Assembly (NCBI GenBank): GCA_030827745.1 | Contig: JAURDW010000007.1 | Span: 1 to 44,483 of the forward strand | DNA: 44,483 bases | DNA from: Candidatus Poseidonia sp. | GTDB lineage: Archaea; Thermoplasmatota; Poseidoniia; Poseidoniales; Poseidoniaceae | Reading direction: 5' to 3' | Part shown: positions 1 to 14,900 of the stretch, piece by piece | How the letters are laid out: the number at the start of each line of letters is the position of its first letter | Position numbering within the stretch: position 1 is the stretch's first letter | Notes under the pieces: generated by a model | What the model was told of the DNA's origin: nothing | Seen by the model: the letters and a program-made list of their open reading frames with translations, nothing else | Databases searched by the model: none | Position numbers and translations under genes: made by a program

Positions 1-1
1 C

Positions 2-199
2 ACGGAGAAGGTGGATTCACGTTCGTTGGACGAAGGGCTGGGCATCGTTCGCACCCCGCTTTCAACCTACCCTCTCCTCCGAACCATGTTGGAAACCGAA
101 AGCGAAATTGAGGCTCTTGGGGCTCAATCTCTCACGGCCAGCGGAAAGATTCGACTTGTGAGGGAACGCCTAGGCCTTCCTCAACCAAAACGAAGGTGA
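2..199 (+). CDS. C-terminal end of an unidentified protein (5' truncated)
   Basis: The frame is open from the window edge to a TGA at 197-199, so this is the last ~65 residues of a gene that begins outside the window. A GTG at 11 could start a 62-residue protein, but the frame continues upstream and no ribosome binding site precedes it. The tail is charged and ends in a basic stretch (PQPKRR). I recognise no family. The stop codon overlaps the ATG of the next gene by one base (TGATG), which suggests translational coupling and one transcript. Confidence 0.5.
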   Translation, partial: TEKVDSRSLDEGLGIVRTPLSTYPLLRTMLETESEIEALGAQSLTASGKIRLVRERLGLPQPKRR

Positions 200-771
200 T
201 GCTCAACCCAACGGCCTTTGTTCGGGAAGGCGACGCCGAGAGAATCAAGAGCAAACTCCGCTTCGACGTTAACATGGCAGGCGGCGGCACGGCACCGAAG
301 ATGAAGATGAACGAGGTGTTCATCCTCACCGGAACCACCCTGTTGTTGGGGGCCCTCTTCATGCACGCTTGGGTCTCGCCCGTGGTGCTGGAGGAAGGTG
401 CTGAAGCGTACACGAACGGCGCATCCATGATGAAAGGTGATGCCTTTAGCATCACGTTTGAAGTTGAGAACGAAACGACGGTGAGATTGGTTTTCTATGA
501 CGAAAACGAGAACATCATCAGCGCAGAATCCGTTGTTTTGGCGGCGGGCGACTCCGCTCAACGCACGCTCGAAGCAGAACAAGGCGGATACTACACGTAC
601 GAAGTGGACACCAAAGGCGTAGGAGCCACCTTAACCCTCGACATTGACCGAAAACTGATGATCGACCTTCTCCCTTTCCCTCTCGGAGCGTTTTTCCTCG
701 CCTTTGGGATTTACCAGCGAAAGGCATACGAGGAAACAGAGGAGCCTCTAGACGCCGAGTTAGATGTTTGA
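199..771 (+). CDS. Small membrane protein of unknown function, two predicted membrane helices
   Basis: This 190-residue protein starts at ATG 199, overlapping the upstream stop codon; a GTG just before it at 196 is the only nearby alternative. A basic N-terminal stretch is followed by a hydrophobic helix (about residues 38-57, starting NEVFILTGTTLLLGALF). Then comes a ~90-residue polar, beta-strand-like domain rich in Val, Glu and Thr, a second hydrophobic helix (about 153-172, LLPFPLGAFFLAFGIY) and a short acidic tail. The topology suggests both ends in the cytoplasm and the middle domain outside. No catalytic motif is visible. The end overlaps the 3' end of the convergent minus-strand gene by 12 bases. 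Confidence 0.6.
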   Translation: MLNPTAFVREGDAERIKSKLRFDVNMAGGGTAPKMKMNEVFILTGTTLLLGALFMHAWVSPVVLEEGAEAYTNGASMMKGDAFSITFEVENETTVRLVFYDENENIISAESVVLAAGDSAQRTLEAEQGGYYTYEVDTKGVGATLTLDIDRKLMIDLLPFPLGAFFLAFGIYQRKAYEETEEPLDAELDV

Positions 772-2229
772 CCAGGTCAGCAGGTTGCCGTCCTCAACGG
801 TAAGGCCGCCGTCCAACACGAGTTCCCCTTCCTGATTTAATCCCAAAATGCTCCGTTTTTTATTTCTATAGAGGATGGGGCCAAGGAGATATCCGCCTCG
901 CAACACCTCGGCCTCAACGACTTCACGCTCCACCTCGCAAGCTTGCTCACCGTGCTTCTCAAAAACCGAAGCCACAAGGGCATGAATTGCGTTGTGGAGC
1001 TCAAACAACGAGAGGTCAAGGCCCAACAAATCGAGGCCACCGAAGCCAACCCCCTTCGGAACGCTTGTGTTGAGTCCAAGGCCAACCACGACGGCCGTGT
1101 TGGCGCCCTTTGTTACACCTTCCATGAGCGTGCCGGCGGCCTTTCTCCACCCACCTTCGCCAGCCAACACGTAGAGGTCATTGGGCCATTTCATGCAAAC
1201 AGCCGAACTATGGTTCGGACCAGCCAGATACTCGAAGAGGCGGGTCATCGCCGCCCCTAAACGAACTTGGCCCCATGTTGGCTGGGGCAAGACCGGTCCT
1301 TCGCCTATTTTCCACGAGGCCATGAACGCGTTGTCAAGGGACGCCCAAGAACGCCCTCGTTGGCCCTTCCCCGCTGATTGACGGAGGGCCCGAAGACTGG
1401 TCCCAACGGGCGCATCGGTGGCGAGCAGCGTGCTATTTGTGGACGGAAGTTCTTCAACAACCTCCAAGGAGCGACCGGCATATGGCCGCCAGATTTGGAC
1501 GACAAACAGCCGTTCGCCATCCTCAAAATGCTCCGATTCGACCACCCTCGCTGCAAGCCCACGGGACCATGCCCGCTCACACGCCGTATCACCAATGTGG
1601 AGCGACGATATCACCACATAGGCGGTGCCTGTAGCATGAAGCAGGCTCCCGTTTGCGAGGATGTCAAGGAATCGGTCGTAGAGGCTTCTTCGGCCGGTGT
1701 CGATCATTCCCGCTTCTTCCATCGGCCCGAGATGGAGGGCCTCATCGCCGGGTGCCGGCAGATAGGGCATGTTCCAAACGACCGTGTCGTAGAGGCGATT
1801 GCCTCCCCATTGGGAAACATCGCCATCCTTGGACGGACCAGGGCCTCCTTCGAGCACTTCACCTCGGCCGCCCTCAGAGGCCAGCAGTCGCTTTGTCGCT
1901 GCGACTGCAAAGGGATTGATGTCGCATGCGGTCACCAAACAGCCGTTTCGAGCGGCAAAGAGCGTCAGGACCCCACTGCCACAACCGATTTCCAGCCATG
2001 TGCTGGAGGGCCGAGGAAACGTTCGTGCAACCACCTTTGCCAGCAAGTTGGTGTCCTCCCGCGGAGGGTACACGGTCGGCGGAACTGGAACCGTGAACTT
2101 GGAACCGAAGGGGTCGGTCCACACCACAACCTCGGCCGAGCGTGCCAGACCCTCGATTTCCCGGTCGGCATGACTGCGGTCAAACGGCGGGGCTGGCTTC
2201 ACATGCTTCACCGGTGGACGCTGCCTCAT
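760..2229 (-). CDS. Fusion of Mtq2/HemK2-like methyltransferase with biotin-protein ligase
   Basis: The protein is 489 residues from ATG 2229; an in-frame TTG at 2253 would add eight residues. Residues ~1-245 are a class I SAM methyltransferase: a YPPREDTNLL segment like the N-terminal signature of release-factor glutamine methyltransferases of the Mtq2/HemK2 type, motif I LEIGCGSGVLT, acidic loop DINP, and NMPY where the family normally has NPPY. Residues ~250-489 are a biotin-protein ligase: GKGQRGRSW (biotinyl-AMP loop), MKWPNDLYV, VVGLGLNTS, and a small C-terminal beta domain. The ligase part would biotinylate a carboxylase carrier domain; the methyltransferase part would modify the GGQ glutamine of aRF1. 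Both roles come from family knowledge. There is no N-terminal HTH, so it is not a BirA-type repressor. Each half looks complete and the frame is continuous, so this reads as a true fusion. Confidence 0.85.
   Translation of the reverse strand: MRQRPPVKHVKPAPPFDRSHADREIEGLARSAEVVVWTDPFGSKFTVPVPPTVYPPREDTNLLAKVVARTFPRPSSTWLEIGCGSGVLTLFAARNGCLVTACDINPFAVAATKRLLASEGGRGEVLEGGPGPSKDGDVSQWGGNRLYDTVVWNMPYLPAPGDEALHLGPMEEAGMIDTGRRSLYDRFLDILANGSLLHATGTAYVVISSLHIGDTACERAWSRGLAARVVESEHFEDGERLFVVQIWRPYAGRSLEVVEELPSTNSTLLATDAPVGTSLRALRQSAGKGQRGRSWASLDNAFMASWKIGEGPVLPQPTWGQVRLGAAMTRLFEYLAGPNHSSAVCMKWPNDLYVLAGEGGWRKAAGTLMEGVTKGANTAVVVGLGLNTSVPKGVGFGGLDLLGLDLSLFELHNAIHALVASVFEKHGEQACEVEREVVEAEVLRGGYLLGPILYRNKKRSILGLNQEGELVLDGGLTVEDGNLLTWSNI
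856..861 (+). terminator. Possible T-tract terminator for the 199-771 gene
   Basis: Six T residues, followed by ATTT, lie 85 bases past the stop of the plus-strand gene and inside the 3' part of the convergent gene. Archaeal termination often uses plain T-tracts. The short tract and coding location make this weak. Confidence 0.2.
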
Positions 2230-2272
2230 AGGCCTATGGATGCCCGACCGCAAGAAGAAGTGTTTTCTCCCC

Positions 2273-2295
2273 TTTGTGGCCGTTTACGCCACAAA
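2273..2295. promoter_or_regulatory. Perfect inverted repeat upstream of the methyltransferase-biotin ligase gene
   Basis: Arms TTTGTGGC (2273-2280) and GCCACAAA (2288-2295) pair perfectly around a 7-base loop, 44 bases upstream of the minus-strand ATG. On the minus strand the loop reads GTAAACG, an A/T-rich patch in reasonable position for a promoter element. It could be an operator or a leader hairpin. Confidence 0.4.
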
Positions 2296-2353
2296 CTGAG
2301 GAAGATGATTCTCCGGGCCCGCTGCGGTGCATGGCTCACCTCCAACACGAAAC

Positions 2354-2360
2354 GTATAAG
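2354..2360 (+). promoter_or_regulatory. TATA-box-like element for tRNA-Lys / rpo operon
   Basis: GTATAAG lies about 45 bases upstream of the tRNA-Lys 5' end. With archaeal TATA-to-start spacing near 26 bases, transcription would begin near 2384, shortly before the tRNA. No other clear TATA element lies between here and rpoH, so the tRNA and the polymerase operon may share it. Confidence 0.4.
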
Positions 2361-2401
2361 AACACCATGAAGGTCGGACCAAAAGCCCAAGTTGCTACAT
2401 T

Positions 2402-2475
2402 GGGCCTGTAGCTCAGTCAGGTAGAGCGTCGGACTTTTAATCCGATGGTCGCGGGTTCGAACCCCGTCGGGCCCG
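2402..2475 (+). tRNA. tRNA-Lys (anticodon TTT)
   Basis: The cloverleaf is complete. The acceptor stem GGGCCTG pairs with CGGGCCC (one G-T pair). The D arm is GCTC/GAGC, the anticodon stem TCGGA/TCCGA encloses loop CTTTTAA with anticodon TTT, and the T arm GCGGG/CCCGT encloses TTCGAAC. The discriminator base is G2475. CCA is not encoded (CCT follows) and there is no intron. rpoH starts 49 bases downstream. Confidence 0.97.
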
Positions 2476-2524
2476 CCTGACTGGGCTGCAGGCTCTGTGT
2501 GGGAGGGCGATCCGGGGTGTAAAA

Positions 2525-3175
2525 ATGGTCGTAAAAAGTGCAACGAAAAAGCGGTTGATGGAACTCGGCGTCTCCGAAGAGTACGCTCACAAACTCGCTA
2601 CCGACCGAAACATGACCGATATCAAGAACATGAGCCACGACGACGTGGCTTCCACCCTCGGCGTTTCCAAAGATGCTGAAGAATTCATCAACACCATGAA
2701 CATCATTGCCGAGCAAGGCTCCCGGCGTCGTGCTGCGAAAAAGAGCACCAAAATCACCATTCGAGCCAAGGCCATTGACGACTTGGACCGCCCTGAAATC
2801 ACGTCCCGATTCAACGCCCTCAACCACGTACTGGTCCCCCACCAGGAACTGGTCGGCGGTGCGAACATTTCCCCCGACGAGCAACTTTCCATCGAAATGG
2901 AGGAATTGGCCCCGTGGCAAATGATGCAACCTGACCCCGAAACGGGCGAGGAGCGCCTCGCAAAAGAACTGCTCCCCAAGATTTTGATCACCGACCCCGT
3001 GGTGCAGGTCATCAAAGAAACAGAAGAAGCAAAAGACGCTGCCGCCAGTTTGGCGGACCCCGATTACAAACCGCTCGCTGCAGGCTGGATTGCTGACCGC
3101 GTGCTGAAAGTCGTTCGCCAGTCACCATCCGCTGGACGAACGATCGCTTACCGACTCATCGTCGAGGGGAACTGA
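2525..3175 (+). CDS. rpoH: RNA polymerase subunit H (RPB5-like) with extra N-terminal domain
   Basis: This encodes the archaeal counterpart of the RPB5 assembly domain, part of the lower jaw of RNA polymerase. The recognisable H core is split over residues ~90-216: FNALNHVLVPHQELV, LPKILITDPVVQVI, and the C-terminal VLKVVRQSPSAGRTIAYRLIV (family pattern IIRKSPTAG...YRLV). At 216 residues it is far longer than the usual ~75-85. There is an N-terminal ~70-residue domain ([16 protein letters not shown]...), a ~35-residue acidic insertion after HQELV, and a ~20-residue insertion before the last strand. The N-terminal domain is clearly homologous to the N-terminus of RpoA'' in the same operon. The ATG is preceded by GGGAGGG and GGGGTG stretches. 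rpoB follows after 14 bases. Confidence 0.9.
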   Translation: MVVKSATKKRLMELGVSEEYAHKLATDRNMTDIKNMSHDDVASTLGVSKDAEEFINTMNIIAEQGSRRRAAKKSTKITIRAKAIDDLDRPEITSRFNALNHVLVPHQELVGGANISPDEQLSIEMEELAPWQMMQPDPETGEERLAKELLPKILITDPVVQVIKETEEAKDAAASLADPDYKPLAAGWIADRVLKVVRQSPSAGRTIAYRLIVEGN

Positions 3176-3189
3176 AGGAGGCCAACAAC

Positions 3190-6100
3190 ATGCAAGAAAT
3201 CATTCAATCATTTTTCAAAGAACGCAGCCTGGTCAACCACCAACTGGCATCCTACAACGATTGCATTCCAGCATCCGAAAACGCCATCTCTCGTATGGAG
3301 CGCATCATCCGCAACATCCGCGTTGGAACCGACGAAGACTTTGACGACGACGAGGGCGGTTACATCAAACTCGATGTACACGACCAGGACATCGTGATTC
3401 GCCTCAAAAATGTCAAACTTGGCCAACCTACCGTCAAAGAAGCAAACGGTGCGCTCAACCCATCCACACCCATGGAGTGCCGCTTGCGAAAGCTCACCTA
3501 CATGTCACCCGTGACCATCGATTTCACCATCAAGCGCAACGGCGTCCCATCGCCAACTGAAGCCGGCGTTCCCGTCGGCTCCATGCCCATCATGGTTCGC
3601 TCCGAACGGTGCAACCTCCACCCCAAGCACATCGCTGGAGACCGAGTTCTTGCCCCCACCACCTCCAACGAGGACAAGGGAACATGGCACGACCTCCTTC
3701 GTAAGAAGGGCGAAGACCCGCTCGACCCTGGTGGTTACTTCATCATCAACGGAACCGAACGCGTCCTTATCTCGATGGAGGACCTCGCTCCAAACCGGGT
3801 GACCGTGGAAATCAACAAGCGGTATGCGAAGCAAACCGAAGTGGCCAAGATTTTCTCTCAGAAAGACGGCATGCGGAAGCCGTTGACCGTCGAAAAGCGC
3901 CGTGACGGCATGCTCATGGTGAAGATCAGCACGGCCGGCACCACCGCCATCCCTGTCGTCCTCCTCATGCGAGCCCTTGGCGTAGAGAACGACCAACAAA
4001 TTTTCCAGGCCATCGCCGGAAACACCGATTCATTCAAGTTCATCGTGGCCAACATCAACGAAGTGAACGACAACGAAGAATACAAAGTGGTCACCACCGA
4101 GGAGAGCCATCAATGGCTTGAGAAGAAATTCGCTGCAGGGCAGCAAAAAGAGTACCGAGAAGCACGCGTGAATCAGTTGCTGGACCGTGAACTCTTGCCT
4201 CACTTGGGCGACCAAGTGGCTGACCGGGAAAAGAAGGCCATTTACCTTGGCCGAATCGTCCGACAGGTCCTCGAAATGGCTATCGAAGGTCGCGACCCCA
4301 ACGACAAAGACCACTACGCCAACAAGCGCGTTCGCCTCGCAGGCGACCTCATCGAAGACCTCTTCCGCGTCTCTGCTGGCCAACTCGCCCGGGATTTGAA
4401 GTACCAACTCGAGCGCCACCACAACCGCAAGCGCGAGCTCAAAATCACCTCATGCCTTCGCCCGGACGTCCTCACCTCGAAGATCATGCACGCCCTCGCC
4501 ACCGGGAACTGGGTTGGTGGACGCTCTGGCGTCAGCCAACTCTTGGACCGCACGACCTACCTCGCTGCGCTCTCCCACATGCGGCGTGTGACCTCGCCTC
4601 TGGTGCGAAGTCAACCTCACTTTGAGGCCCGTGACCTTCACCCGACCCAATGGGGCCGACTCTGCCCCAACGAGACCCCCGAAGGACAAAACTGCGGTCT
4701 GGTGAAGAACGCAGCCCAAATGATCGACATCTCTGAAGACATCAACGAGATCGAGATTCGGGAACGGCTCGACGAATTGGACGTGTACCAACCGGACGAC
4801 TGGACCGACGGTGACCGCGTCCACGTGAACGGCGACATCTACGGCATCCACAAGCGTGGGACCAAACTCGTTGACCACTTCAAATCATCACGCCGACGCG
4901 GCGTCATCCCCTCCGAGGTTTCGATCCGCCACGACGTGGACAACAAAGACATCTTCATCAACACCGACAAAGGCCGGATTCTCCGACCTTTGCTCATCCT
5001 CTACGACGGTGCACCGCGCTTGACGCACGACCATCTGGCCAAACTGACGAGCGGTGAAATGAACTTCCGTCAACTCGTCATTGAAGGCGTTGTGGAATGG
5101 GTCGATGCAGAGGAAGAAGAAGACCTCTACATCGCTCCCCGTCCGTTCGTTCTTCCAGAGACCGTCCCCGAAGGCGACTCAGCCGGCTTGGCCGGACGGG
5201 TCGTCAAGCACGAAGACGTGGAGTGGATGAACCTCGGCGAACCTCGGGCAACCGTGGCATCGTTGAAAGCCAAGGTGAGCATGCCCAACGGAACGGTTGA
5301 GACCACCACCTTTGATGTCCCGCTCCACTACACCGACGAGCACACGCACTGTGAAATCGACCCTCAGCTCGTGCTGGGTGTTTGCGCATCGCTCATCCCC
5401 TACCCCGAGCACAACTCAACGCCTCGCGTCACCGGTGGAACGGCCATGGTCAAGCAATCCCTGGGCCTGCCCAGCGCCAACTACCGAATGCGGCCGGACA
5501 CACGCGCTCACATCCTGCACTACCCACAGCGCTCCATCACCAAGACCCGAGCCATGGAAACCACCCACTTCGACGACCGCCCCGGCGGTCAGAACTTCAT
5601 CGTGGCCATCATGTCGCTTCACGGCTACAACATGCAAGATGCAGTCATCATGAACAAGGGATCCATTGACCGAGCGCTCGGCCGCTCAACGTTCAACCGG
5701 ACCTACAACGCTGAGCGACGCCGATTCCCTGGCGGACAAGTTGAGGAAATCGAAAAGCCCGGCACCTCCAAGCAGGAAATCAAGGGACTCAAAACCCCTG
5801 AAGCCTACTTGCACCTCGAGGGTGACGGCTTGCCTGTGCCCGAGTCCCACTTGACCGGAGGCGATGTTTTGGTCGGAAAGACCAGCCCGCCACGCTTCCT
5901 TGAGGAATCCTCCGGCGGCCACTTCTTAATGGCTCAAGAGCGACGTGAATCCTCGATGCTCGTTCGCCATGGCGAGAAGGGTTGGGTGGACAACGTCTAC
6001 GTCACCGAATCGTTGGATTCAGGCCGTTTGGTCCGCGTGATGGTGCGCAGCCACAAAGTCCCCGAGGTTGGCGACAAGTTCGCCTCCCGACACGGACAGA

Positions 6101-6803
6101 AAGGTGTCATTGGACGCTTGGTTGAACCCGAAGACATGCCGTTCACGGCCGATGGTGTCGTCCCCGACCTCATCATCAACCCCCACGCCATTCCTTCCCG
6201 AATGACCGTTGCCCACGTTCTCGAAATGATCGGCGGTAAGGTCGGCGCTATGGAGGGGCGACGGATTGACGGCACGGCCTTCCGAGGTGAAAAGGAATCC
6301 AGCCTTCGTGACGGATTGGTCCGAAACGGCCTTGCTCACACCGGACGGGAAACCATGATCAACGGTGAAACCGGTGAGATGTATCCCGCTGAAATCTTTG
6401 TAGGATGCATTTTCTACCAACGGCTGCACCACCTGGTAAGTTCCAAGATCCACGCCCGTTCCCGCGGTCGTGTGCAAATTTTGACCCGTCAACCCACTGA
6501 AGGGCGTGCTCGACAAGGTGGATTGCGGTTCGGTGAAATGGAACGTGACTGTCTGATTGCCCACGGGGCTTCGATGGTTATCAAAGACCGCTTGCTCGAC
6601 GAATCCGACGGCATTGACATGTACGTCTGCGCACAGTCCGGCCACATCGCTTGGTACGACCCCAAGCGAGGCACCTACGTTAGCCCCATCCACGGTGATG
6701 GTGCTGAAGTCTACAAGGTGCAGACTTCATATGCGTTCAAGCTGCTCTTGGACGAAATGAAGAGTTTAGGTGTGGCCATGCGTCTTGAACTGGAGGACCG
6801 AAA

Positions 6804-6807
<4 letters not shown>
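3190..6807 (+). CDS. rpoB: RNA polymerase subunit B (unsplit B'+B'')
   Basis: This is the second-largest catalytic subunit of the archaeal polymerase, 1205 residues and not split into B' and B''. Visible family blocks are RSERCNLHP...GGYFIINGTERVLI near the N-terminus, the HPTQWGRLCPNETPEGQNCGL segment, GQNFIVAIMSLHGYNMQDAVIMN, GDKFASRHGQKGVIG, and the C-terminal PTEGRARQGGLRFGEMERD anchor region. An oddity lies in the C-terminal clamp zinc ribbon, normally C-x2-C...C-x2-C: it reads C1147-A-Q-S1150-G and later S1165-P-I-H1168, so only one canonical cysteine remains. The rest of the ribbon fold sequence (HIAWYDPKRGTYV...YAFKLLLDEMKSLG) is conserved. The start has a GGAGG ribosome binding site. 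The stop overlaps the rpoA1 start as ATGA. Confidence 0.97.
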
Positions 6808-11545
<4,738 letters not shown>

Positions 11546-11589
11546 TGTTCCAACCATGAGAAACACATGTGGAGAATGGAGGAAGAAAA

Positions 11590-11889
11590 ATGGATCTAAG
11601 CCGACAATTGAAGAACGCTATCGCAACAGGACACCTGTTGTTTGGACAACGACAAGCCAAAGACGCCTGCGCAAGCGGCGAGGCCAAGATGATTATCTTG
11701 GCCGCCAACTGCCCCGAGGCGTACACCACGGCGCTCCGTGCTGCTCACCCCGAAGTGACGATGCACCGGGCACGCATGGTGAACCGCGAATTGGGCATCG
11801 CTTGCGGGAAGCCGTTTTCCGTGTCCACCATCACCGTGCTTAACCCCGGTGACAGCGATTTGATGGCGCTCGACACCAACCTCGAGTGA
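11590..11889 (+). CDS. rpl30e: Ribosomal protein L30e
   Basis: This 99-residue protein matches the family length and pattern: DLSRQLKNAIATGHLLFG, GEAKMIILAANCP, ELGIACGKPFSVSTITVLNPGDSDLM. It is an RNA-binding protein of the large ribosomal subunit. ATG 11590 is preceded by GGAGGA, which sets the start; an in-frame ATG at 11569 lies upstream of that site and is less likely. It ends the polymerase operon. In many archaea nusA, rps12 and rps7 follow at this point, but here an unrelated surface-protein gene comes next. Confidence 0.95.
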   Translation: MDLSRQLKNAIATGHLLFGQRQAKDACASGEAKMIILAANCPEAYTTALRAAHPEVTMHRARMVNRELGIACGKPFSVSTITVLNPGDSDLMALDTNLE

Positions 11890-11946
11890 GCCTCAGCGGG
11901 GCAACCCGTCAAAGCCTTGATGTCCCTTGGGCGTTAGCCTTGTTTC

Positions 11947-14900
11947 ATGGGTCACCGAACCTTCGCCACGAGTGCCGCCCTTGCCACCTTGTTGCTCCTG
12001 AGCGTGCTCCTCACCGCACCTGAATCTCCAGCAGTGCTGGCTGACCCAAATCCCTCAACGGCCTCAGGACGTTCATCCAGCCCAGAGGTGTTCCTCGCCA
12101 GCGGGGGTTCAACATCCCACGATGAGTTCACCGGGGCCATCGTCGCTTCAGACAACGGATATTTTGTTGCAGGCGAGGTCAATTCGTCCGCTCAAGCCTT
12201 GACGTTTGGCACCCACACCTACACCCCGACCTCGCCGTACTCCAACGGGAACGACTTCTACCTCGCTTCGCTCGATGAAACGGGAGGTTGGACCTTCCTC
12301 GTCGGTGCAGACCACAGCCAAGGCGGTGTTTCCTTCATGACCGACGTGGCCGCTTCAACCGGGAAACCCGTTCTCTCTGGCTACATGTACGGACCGGTTT
12401 CCTTCGGCCAAACAACGCTCAACACCGCCGTTCAATTCGATGGCTTCATCGCCTCAACCGATGCTGCGGGCAATTGGATGTGGGCCAAAGGCTTCCAAAC
12501 CAAACCCAACTCGTCCACCGATTCGAGCATTCCACAAGCCATCGCCGTCGACCAGACGGGGGACGTCATCGTGGCAGGTTACTTCTCAGGGGAAACGGAC
12601 TTCGGTGGAACGTCGATCAACGTCTCCAATGCGGAAATTTTCGTCGCCAAACTGGACGGCATGAACGGAGCGCTGAAGTGGGTCGTCAGCGGCGGCGGCA
12701 TCGGCAGCCAGCAAGTGACCGACGTGGTTGTTGATGCGGGCGGTTCCATTTACGTCGCTGGCCTGACCCAAAACAACATTCTCTTTGGCACCAACAGTTA
12801 CACGACGGTGGGCACACAAGATTCGTTCCTCCTCAAAGTGTCCCCCTCAGGTGCTTTCCAATCGCTGACCGGATACGGGATTGCCAACCAAGCCGTGACG
12901 CTAAACAATTTGGCCATCGATGGTTCAGGTAACCTCTACCTCGGCGGGTCGTTTGAAGGAACCATGGCCAAAAACGGATGGTCCATCACCGCCAACAAAG
13001 GCGGGGCGGATTTGTTCTTCATCAAGGAAGGAACCACGCCTGCCAACCAGTGGGCGGCAACGGGCGGCTCAAACACCGGCGATGGGCTCCAGGGCATGGA
13101 AGTCACGTCAAAGGGGGAAATTGTTTTCACCTCGTTTTTCCTTGATGGAACCTTCAGCGCCGGCACAAAGTCGACCACAGGAACGAGCAGCTCGTGGATT
13201 GCCTCCCTCGATGCAGACAGCATGATGGGTGGCTTGACCGCATCGGGGGGGTGGTCCTGGCTTGACGTGACCGCCAGCAACGCCCTTGAAGTGGGCTGGG
13301 ACATCGCTGTGAATGCAAGCGACGTGGTGGCCGTCGTAGGTTCATTTGCTGGACCTTCGGGCTCCAACACCATCACCAAAGGAACCGACAGCGTCAGCAG
13401 CACGGGTGGCTGGGACACGTTCGTGTGGGCCGTTAACCCCGACCTCAAAGCGGATTCAGACAACGATGGAATACCGGATTACACCGACAATTGCCCAACG
13501 GACTCCAACCCGCTCCAGGAGAACACCGATGGCGACGCGCAAGGGGATGCCTGTGACGTCGACGACGACAACGACGGCATCACCGATAATTCCGGTGACA
13601 ATTGCCCACGGTCTGGAGAAGCCAACTGGGATTCCACGCAAGATTTCGACAACCCTGCCAACTCTTCAGACTGGGACCGGGACGGTTGCAAAGACGGGGT
13701 TGAAGACAACGACATCGACAACGACGGCGTGGAGAACGACGCTGACCTGTGCCCTCGCTCCGCCTACCAACCCCCACGGCCGACATGGCAGTCCGACGGC
13801 ATCACCGACGTTGACGGCGACGGTTGTCGGGACGCCGATGAAGACACCGACGACGATGGCGACGGCTTTGAGGACGTGAGCGATGATTGCCCCACCGTGG
13901 TCGGAACTTCCACGCTTGGGGAAGAAGGCTGCGTGGACAGCGACGACGACGGCTGGTCGGACAACTTCGACGATTGCCCCAATCAAGCCGGAAACTCAAC
14001 GCTTGGCGGAAAGAACGCCTGCCCCGACACTGACGGCGACGGGTGGGCCGATGAGGACGATGCCTTCGACCTCGACCCGACGCAATGGTCCGATACCGAC
14101 GGGGACGGCTACGGAGATCATCCAGACGGCACGACACCGGACGAATGCCCCACCGTTGCCGGCACATCCACGCTTGACCGGCTGGGTTGCACGGATTCCG
14201 ACGGCGACGGGTATTCCAACCCCGACAGCATGCACGACACAGAAAGTGGCGCCGATGCCTTTGCAGACGACCCCAACCAGTGGTCAGACTTTGACGGTGA
14301 CGGCTACGGCGACAATTACGCGAACACTTCGTGGGAAGACCGCAATCCTTCATGGCCCGGTGAATTCAACGCCGAGGCAACTCAACAGGACGCCTGTCCG
14401 ACCCAAGAAGGGACCTCATGGCAAAACGGCATGGTTGGCTGCCCGGACCAAGACGGCGACGGGTGGTACAATCTGCAAGACGCCTTTCCCTCTGACCCAA
14501 CCCAATGGGAAGACAGCGATGGCGATGGTTACGGCGACAATGCTACGGGCAACGAAGCCGACGCCTGCCCGAATGTTGCGGGAACATCAACCGAAGACCG
14601 TCTGGGATGCGCTGACAGCGACGAGGACGGCTTTTCAGACCCTGAGGTCACGTGGACACCGCTGCAGGGTGCGGATGCTTTCATGTCAGATGCTACCCAA
14701 TGGGAAGACCAAGACAACGATTTCTTTGGCGACAACCCCAACGGAGAGCGCCCGGACGCCTGCCCTACGGTTCGAGGGACGTCCACCATCGACCGGTTTG
14801 GCTGCGAAGACAGCGACGGCGACGGGCGTTCCGATGCAGACGAGCTTTGGACTTTGGAACAAGGTGCCGACGCTTGCCCGCTCGCCTTTGGAAACTCCAC

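Noticed and set aside
1378-2370. 330-residue plus-strand frame opposite the methyltransferase-biotin ligase
   Set aside because: The minus-strand frame has complete motifs for two enzyme families; the plus-strand frame is Cys/Arg/His-rich shadow sequence.
11569-11589. Upstream ATG for L30e
   Set aside because: The GGAGGA site lies between this ATG and ATG 11590, which gives a family-typical N-terminus.
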